Made by a program: the position numbers and the translations under genes
Assembly (NCBI GenBank): GCA_905221605.1
Contig: CAJNDS010001779.1
Location: forward strand, 301,146 to 365,145
Length of the DNA: 64,000 nucleotides
Direction of reading: 5' to 3'
DNA from: Symbiodinium natans
Taxonomy: Eukaryota > Sar > Dinophyceae > Suessiales > Symbiodiniaceae
The notes under the pieces: generated by a model
What the model saw: the letters and a program-made list of their open reading frames with translations, nothing else
Told to the model about the DNA's origin: nothing
The model's database searches: none
Part shown: positions 60,826 to 64,000 of the stretch, one piece after another
How the letters are laid out: every line of letters starts with the position of its first letter
Numbering within the stretch: the stretch's first letter is position 1

Positions 60826-60949
60826 TACAGGGTGGGGCCCCCTTACTATACTAACTGTAGTTAAGGGACTTATAACCTAACTTAGGGTCCTTATAACCCA
60901 ATTTAGGGCCCTTATAACTCTACTTATAACTAGGGGGCCCAACCCTGTA
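60826..60949. mobile_element. MITE family C, youngest-looking copy
   Basis: TACAGGGTGGGGCCCCCTTA to TAGGGGGCCCAACCCTGTA. TATCTAC or TCTAC on both sides may be the target duplication. A family F element follows directly at 60950. Confidence 0.93.
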
Positions 60950-61056
60950 TCTACTACTTGCTTAAGAACCCCGAGCAAATAAACATATTCTTCCTTACTA
61001 AGGGTAATATAGGGATCATTATGGTTTTTCTTTTGGGGTTCTTAAGCAAATGGTAG
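60950..61056. mobile_element. MITE family F copy
   Basis: TCTACTACTTGCTTAAGAAC to GGGGTTCTTAAGCAAATGGT, core TTACTAAGGGTAATATAGGG. Confidence 0.9.
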
Positions 61057-61837
61057 TTATAGGCTTCTTTAGGGACGGGGGGGTTCAAGGGGGGTAGGTA
61101 CCTAGGGAACCATAGGGAAGCTTGGGGAGCCTTAGGGAGTATTAGGGAACCTTGGGTTACACCCCCGCCCTTGTGACCCTAAACCCTAAACCATAAACCC
61201 TAAACCCTAAACCCTAAACCCTAAACCCTAAACCCTGCACCCTACACCCTAAACCAATCAGAGCCTACCATGCCGAAACCCGGAGAGTAAGACATGACAT
61301 AGACACAATGAGCCATGCAAAAGCTCGACGCGAAGATCCAAACCTTACAGCCCAGCTTGTGAAGAAAGAGCAGTTTAGGGTTTAGGGTTTAGGGTTTAGG
61401 GTTTAGGGTTTAGGGTTTAGGGTTTACTTGCAAAATCTACAAGTGAAGCCTTTCCTGCTATGTACGAGAGGTGCTGCTCGACAGGCCCCCATCTCAAAGC
61501 AAATATAGGACCCTCAAGCAGTAGGCCCCCCTTACATAAAGAGGACCCCAATAACATACCCCGAATATCCTAACCCCCCCCCTCCCCCCCGCCCCCACCC
61601 TACATCTTCTCACGTAGAACTCGTGGGCACGCAAAGCCAGGCCCCTGAACCCAACCCCCATCCGATATCCGATATTGCTTAGTCAGACCATGGGCATGCA
61701 ATGTGTGCTTCATGTTTGGTTCAGTAGGGTTTAGGGTTTAGGGTTTAGGGTTTAGGGTTTAGGGTTTAGGGTTTAGGGTTTAGGGTTAGGGCCTAGGCGC
61801 ACTTAAGTAGAATCCCTTCAAATGAGGATGTGGGGGC

Positions 61838-61920
61838 ATGGGGCCGGGGAGGTGGGCCTTCGACGATGATGCTCGCAATGCCGATCTCTCCATTCAATGC
61901 CAGCCCGGTGCGACCCTCAC
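61838..61920 (-). CDS. Most upstream readable exon of the beta-rich gene
   Basis: Minus frame EGRTGLALNGEIGIASIIVE then GPPPR. Alternating hydrophobics as in the other exons of the series. Confidence 0.5.
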
Positions 61921-61921
61921 A

Positions 61922-62036
61922 CTTGTCCTCTGAGTTGCTCAGTTCATAAGCCCCCAAAAAAACAGAACACTTTCAGTTCTGTAGGGGATTATAGTATCCC
62001 AAAAAAGTGTAAAAGTGTACCTCACTCAACTGCTAA
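61922..62036. mobile_element. MITE family M (TIR AGTTCATAAGCCCCC...)
   Basis: TTGCTCAGTTCATAAGCCCC, inner AGTTCTGTAGGGGATTATAG and the end CTCAACTGCTAAGT. The related copy at 39180-39263 sits between two PAN exons. Two bases from the exon at 61920. Confidence 0.7.
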
Positions 62037-62100
62037 GTCCTCATACTCCGTCGTACCGCTGCCAGAGACTGACGAAATCCTCCGTTTTGAGCTTGGGGGC

Positions 62101-62226
62101 TTGGGGATGCTCCCCCTTAGACCAACAGTCCTTAATAGGGTTTAGGGTTTAGGGTTTAGGGCATGAAAGTAGGGGGTACGATCATCCCCGTTAAGGGCTG
62201 CTAGTAGAAGAGGAAGCATCCCGAGC
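62101..62226. mobile_element. MITE family B interrupted by a telomere-type tract
   Basis: GGGGATGCTCCCCCTTAG... AACAGTCCTTAATAGGG, then three more TTTAGGG units (to 62161), then GTAGGGGGTACGATCATCCC and the right end AAGCATCCCGAGCC. Confidence 0.87.
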
Positions 62227-62268
62227 CTTGGGGCTGTTTAGGGTCGAAGCCCTATCTAAAACTCGTAA

Positions 62269-62437
62269 GCCCTGTAGGAACCTAGACTCTAGACCCTAAA
62301 CCCTAACCCTAAACCCTAAACCCTAAACCCTAAACCCTAAACTCGTAAGCCCTGTAGGAACCTAGACTCTAGACCCTAAACCCTAACCCTAAACCCTAAA
62401 CCCTAAACCCTAAACCCTAAACCCTAAACCCTAAACC
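62269..62437. repeat. Tandem duplication of a unique-plus-telomere unit
   Basis: AACTCGTAAGCCCTGTAGGA...CTAGACTCTAG and the CCCTAAA tract after it are repeated in tandem as a unit of about 68 bases (62273 and 62340), including the same CCCTAACCC irregularity. Confidence 0.92.
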
Positions 62438-62439
62438 CC

Positions 62440-63640
62440 TTAAATGAGCCGTGCTTGGGACTAGGGCAGCGCGAGAAAGCCCAATCACAGTGTACCTTGG
62501 CCTCTTCTAGCTTGGGCCACCAAAACGAAATTTTAAAACAAAACGAACCTGAATCTATGTTGCAAAGAAAAGCATGAACATAAAGACTAACCTTAATCTA
62601 TGTTACACAGCAAAGCATGAAAAAAAAAAACAGTGTAAGACTGCACGGTGGTCGAAGCAGTTGCGGTGCTGCTGCCGCTTCCTCCAGACTCCCGCTGCAC
62701 CTCCTGCGGCTTTTCTGGGGTCTATGCGGCCAGGTTCGGGGTACGAAGCTTTGAAAAACAAATAGGGTTTAGGGTTTAGGGTTTGGGGATTAGGGTTTAG
62801 GGTTTGGGGTTTAGGGTTTAGGGCTTAGGGTTTCGGGTTTGAAAAACCACTACAACCACAAAGCACCTAAACCCTGACCCCGGGAGCAATCCAACCCTCT
62901 GTGGACCAGAGCCCTGGCCCAAAAGCCCAGAATCCAAAGAAGTTTAGGGTTTGGGATTTTGGTTTAGGGTTTAGGGTTTAGGGTTTAGGGCTTAGGGCTT
63001 AGGGTTTAGGGTTGAGGGTTATAGGGTTATCGGGGTTTAGGTTTAGGGTTTACGGTTGTAGGGGTTTAGGGAGTTCGTGGAGGTAGGAGCTTTCCAATCC
63101 TTCTGGCGCCACCCCAAAAACAACACTTGGGGTTTAGGGTCTAGGCTTCAGGGTTTAGGGTTTCGGGTTTGGGGTTCAGGGATTAGGGCACCGAAACTCC
63201 CCCCCTTGTCGGGGGTTCCCGGCTCCTGACTCCGTAGGGAGGAGCGGCCCCCGCTACTTCGAGGGCTCCCTCCGCTTCCGGTCCCGTTGCTCAATTTGCC
63301 TGGCTCGCGGTGCACCCCTTGGAGGATTCAAACTGGTAGAGCCCCTAAATCCTAAACCCTAACCCTAAACCCTGAACCCTAAGTCCTTCTTCTACTTTTG
63401 GGTCATGCTAAGGAAGCCTTGAGGGGATCTGCCTCTCGGATCCTTCCAGAAATCTGGGCTCGTAGGGCTTAGGGCTTCAGGCTCAGGGAAGTGAAGGGTT
63501 GGGTTCAGGATTTCAGGGTTTTCAAGGGCTTAGGGTTGAGGGTTGAGGGTTTAGGGCCGGTGCGCTGGCACCTTGGGAGGAGGACTGTTTAGACCGGGTA
63601 GTGAGGTGTCGCCATTGATTTTATCCCTGCAGCCACCTTT
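62440..63640. other. Spacer rich in TTTAGGG variants, no secure gene
   Basis: TTTAGGG tracts at 62763-62840, 62942-63060 and 63120-63190, and unique islands in between. A minus piece near 63085-63115 (VAPEGLESSYLHEL) is weakly coding-like. Basic plus frame at 62640-62760 not convincing. Confidence 0.5.
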
Positions 63641-63644
63641 CAGG

Positions 63645-63945
63645 CCGTGTATATACATATAAATCATATGCGTACATATATAGATATATATATATATATA
63701 TGTATGTATTATATATGTACACATATATGTATATACGCACATATAAATACAACTATGTATATATATATATATAGATATGCACATACATACGGTCGAACAC
63801 CCCAATGGACGATCCTCGAATCCATCACGCATCATGGAAAAGCATGTGCACGTGTTACGCACAGGCCTTTGTTGATGAGTCCGTAACATACATATATATA
63901 TATATGTATACATATATATATATATATGTATATACATAAATGCAA
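63645..63945. repeat. TA/TATG microsatellite blocks
   Basis: Several (TA)n and TACATATA runs separated by a unique island (63785-63885) that is open on both strands but has no recognised product. Confidence 0.92.
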
Positions 63946-64000
63946 ACAAACCTTCTAACATTGTACTACCCACCTGTGTTATGATAGACCGCTAGATTCT

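Overview
The window is nuclear DNA of a eukaryote, most likely a dinoflagellate or close alveolate relative. Four things point there. (1) Hundreds of interspersed heptamer tracts of the TTTAGGG/CCCTAAA telomere type occur from end to end. (2) Exons are very short, and the splice sites that can be deduced from protein alignment and reading phase use GC and GA donors as often as GT, with AG acceptors usually followed by G, as is known for Symbiodinium-type genes. (3) Many short inverted-repeat (MITE-like) elements lie between exons. (4) Nearly all readable exons are on the minus strand, as in unidirectional dinoflagellate gene arrays. There is no prokaryotic operon structure. Most long open frames are artefacts of low-complexity DNA. 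The real coding signal is in short pieces, most without an ATG, that had to be read by translating the segments between repeats.

Layout on the minus strand, in order of transcription. From about 62 to 48 kb there are at least 15 short exons of an unrecognised, beta-rich protein. A gene with a signal peptide and an acidic or Met-rich trinucleotide stretch starts at 47815 and encodes a Cys-containing domain (YGDR...FYIYG...VKFGDEV). From 47.1 to 33.3 kb many exons encode PAN/Apple-like cysteine-rich modules (recurring SCRCV motif) and two further copies of the YGDR-type domain. A compact, probably complete gene at 30480-29350 encodes a secreted, probably GPI-anchored protein with two tandem Cys-rich repeats. 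A divergent alpha-tubulin-like gene runs from 27843 to 19674 in about 12 exons. A second, beta-like tubulin gene runs from about 15174 to 4740 in at least nine exons and lacks about 50 residues of the family core. A few plus-strand exons lie at 9.2 kb and 16.1-16.8 kb. The first 4 kb and the last 2 kb are mostly repeats.

The main structural observation is that exons tend to carry a CCCTAAA tract on their left and a TTTAGGG tract on their right, so each looks like a tiny chromosome capped at both ends. In pre-mRNA sense, such an intron starts with UUUAGGG and ends with CCCUAAA, and can fold into a stem that brings its two splice sites together. At least ten families of short inverted-repeat elements lie in the introns, some with ends within a few bases of exons. 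Several contain a telomere-type tract that seems to have been seeded at a TAGGG or GGGTTTA already in the element.

Limits: exon edges were placed by eye from protein similarity and phase, gene boundaries between Cys-rich exons are inferred, and strand is uncertain for several short exons.
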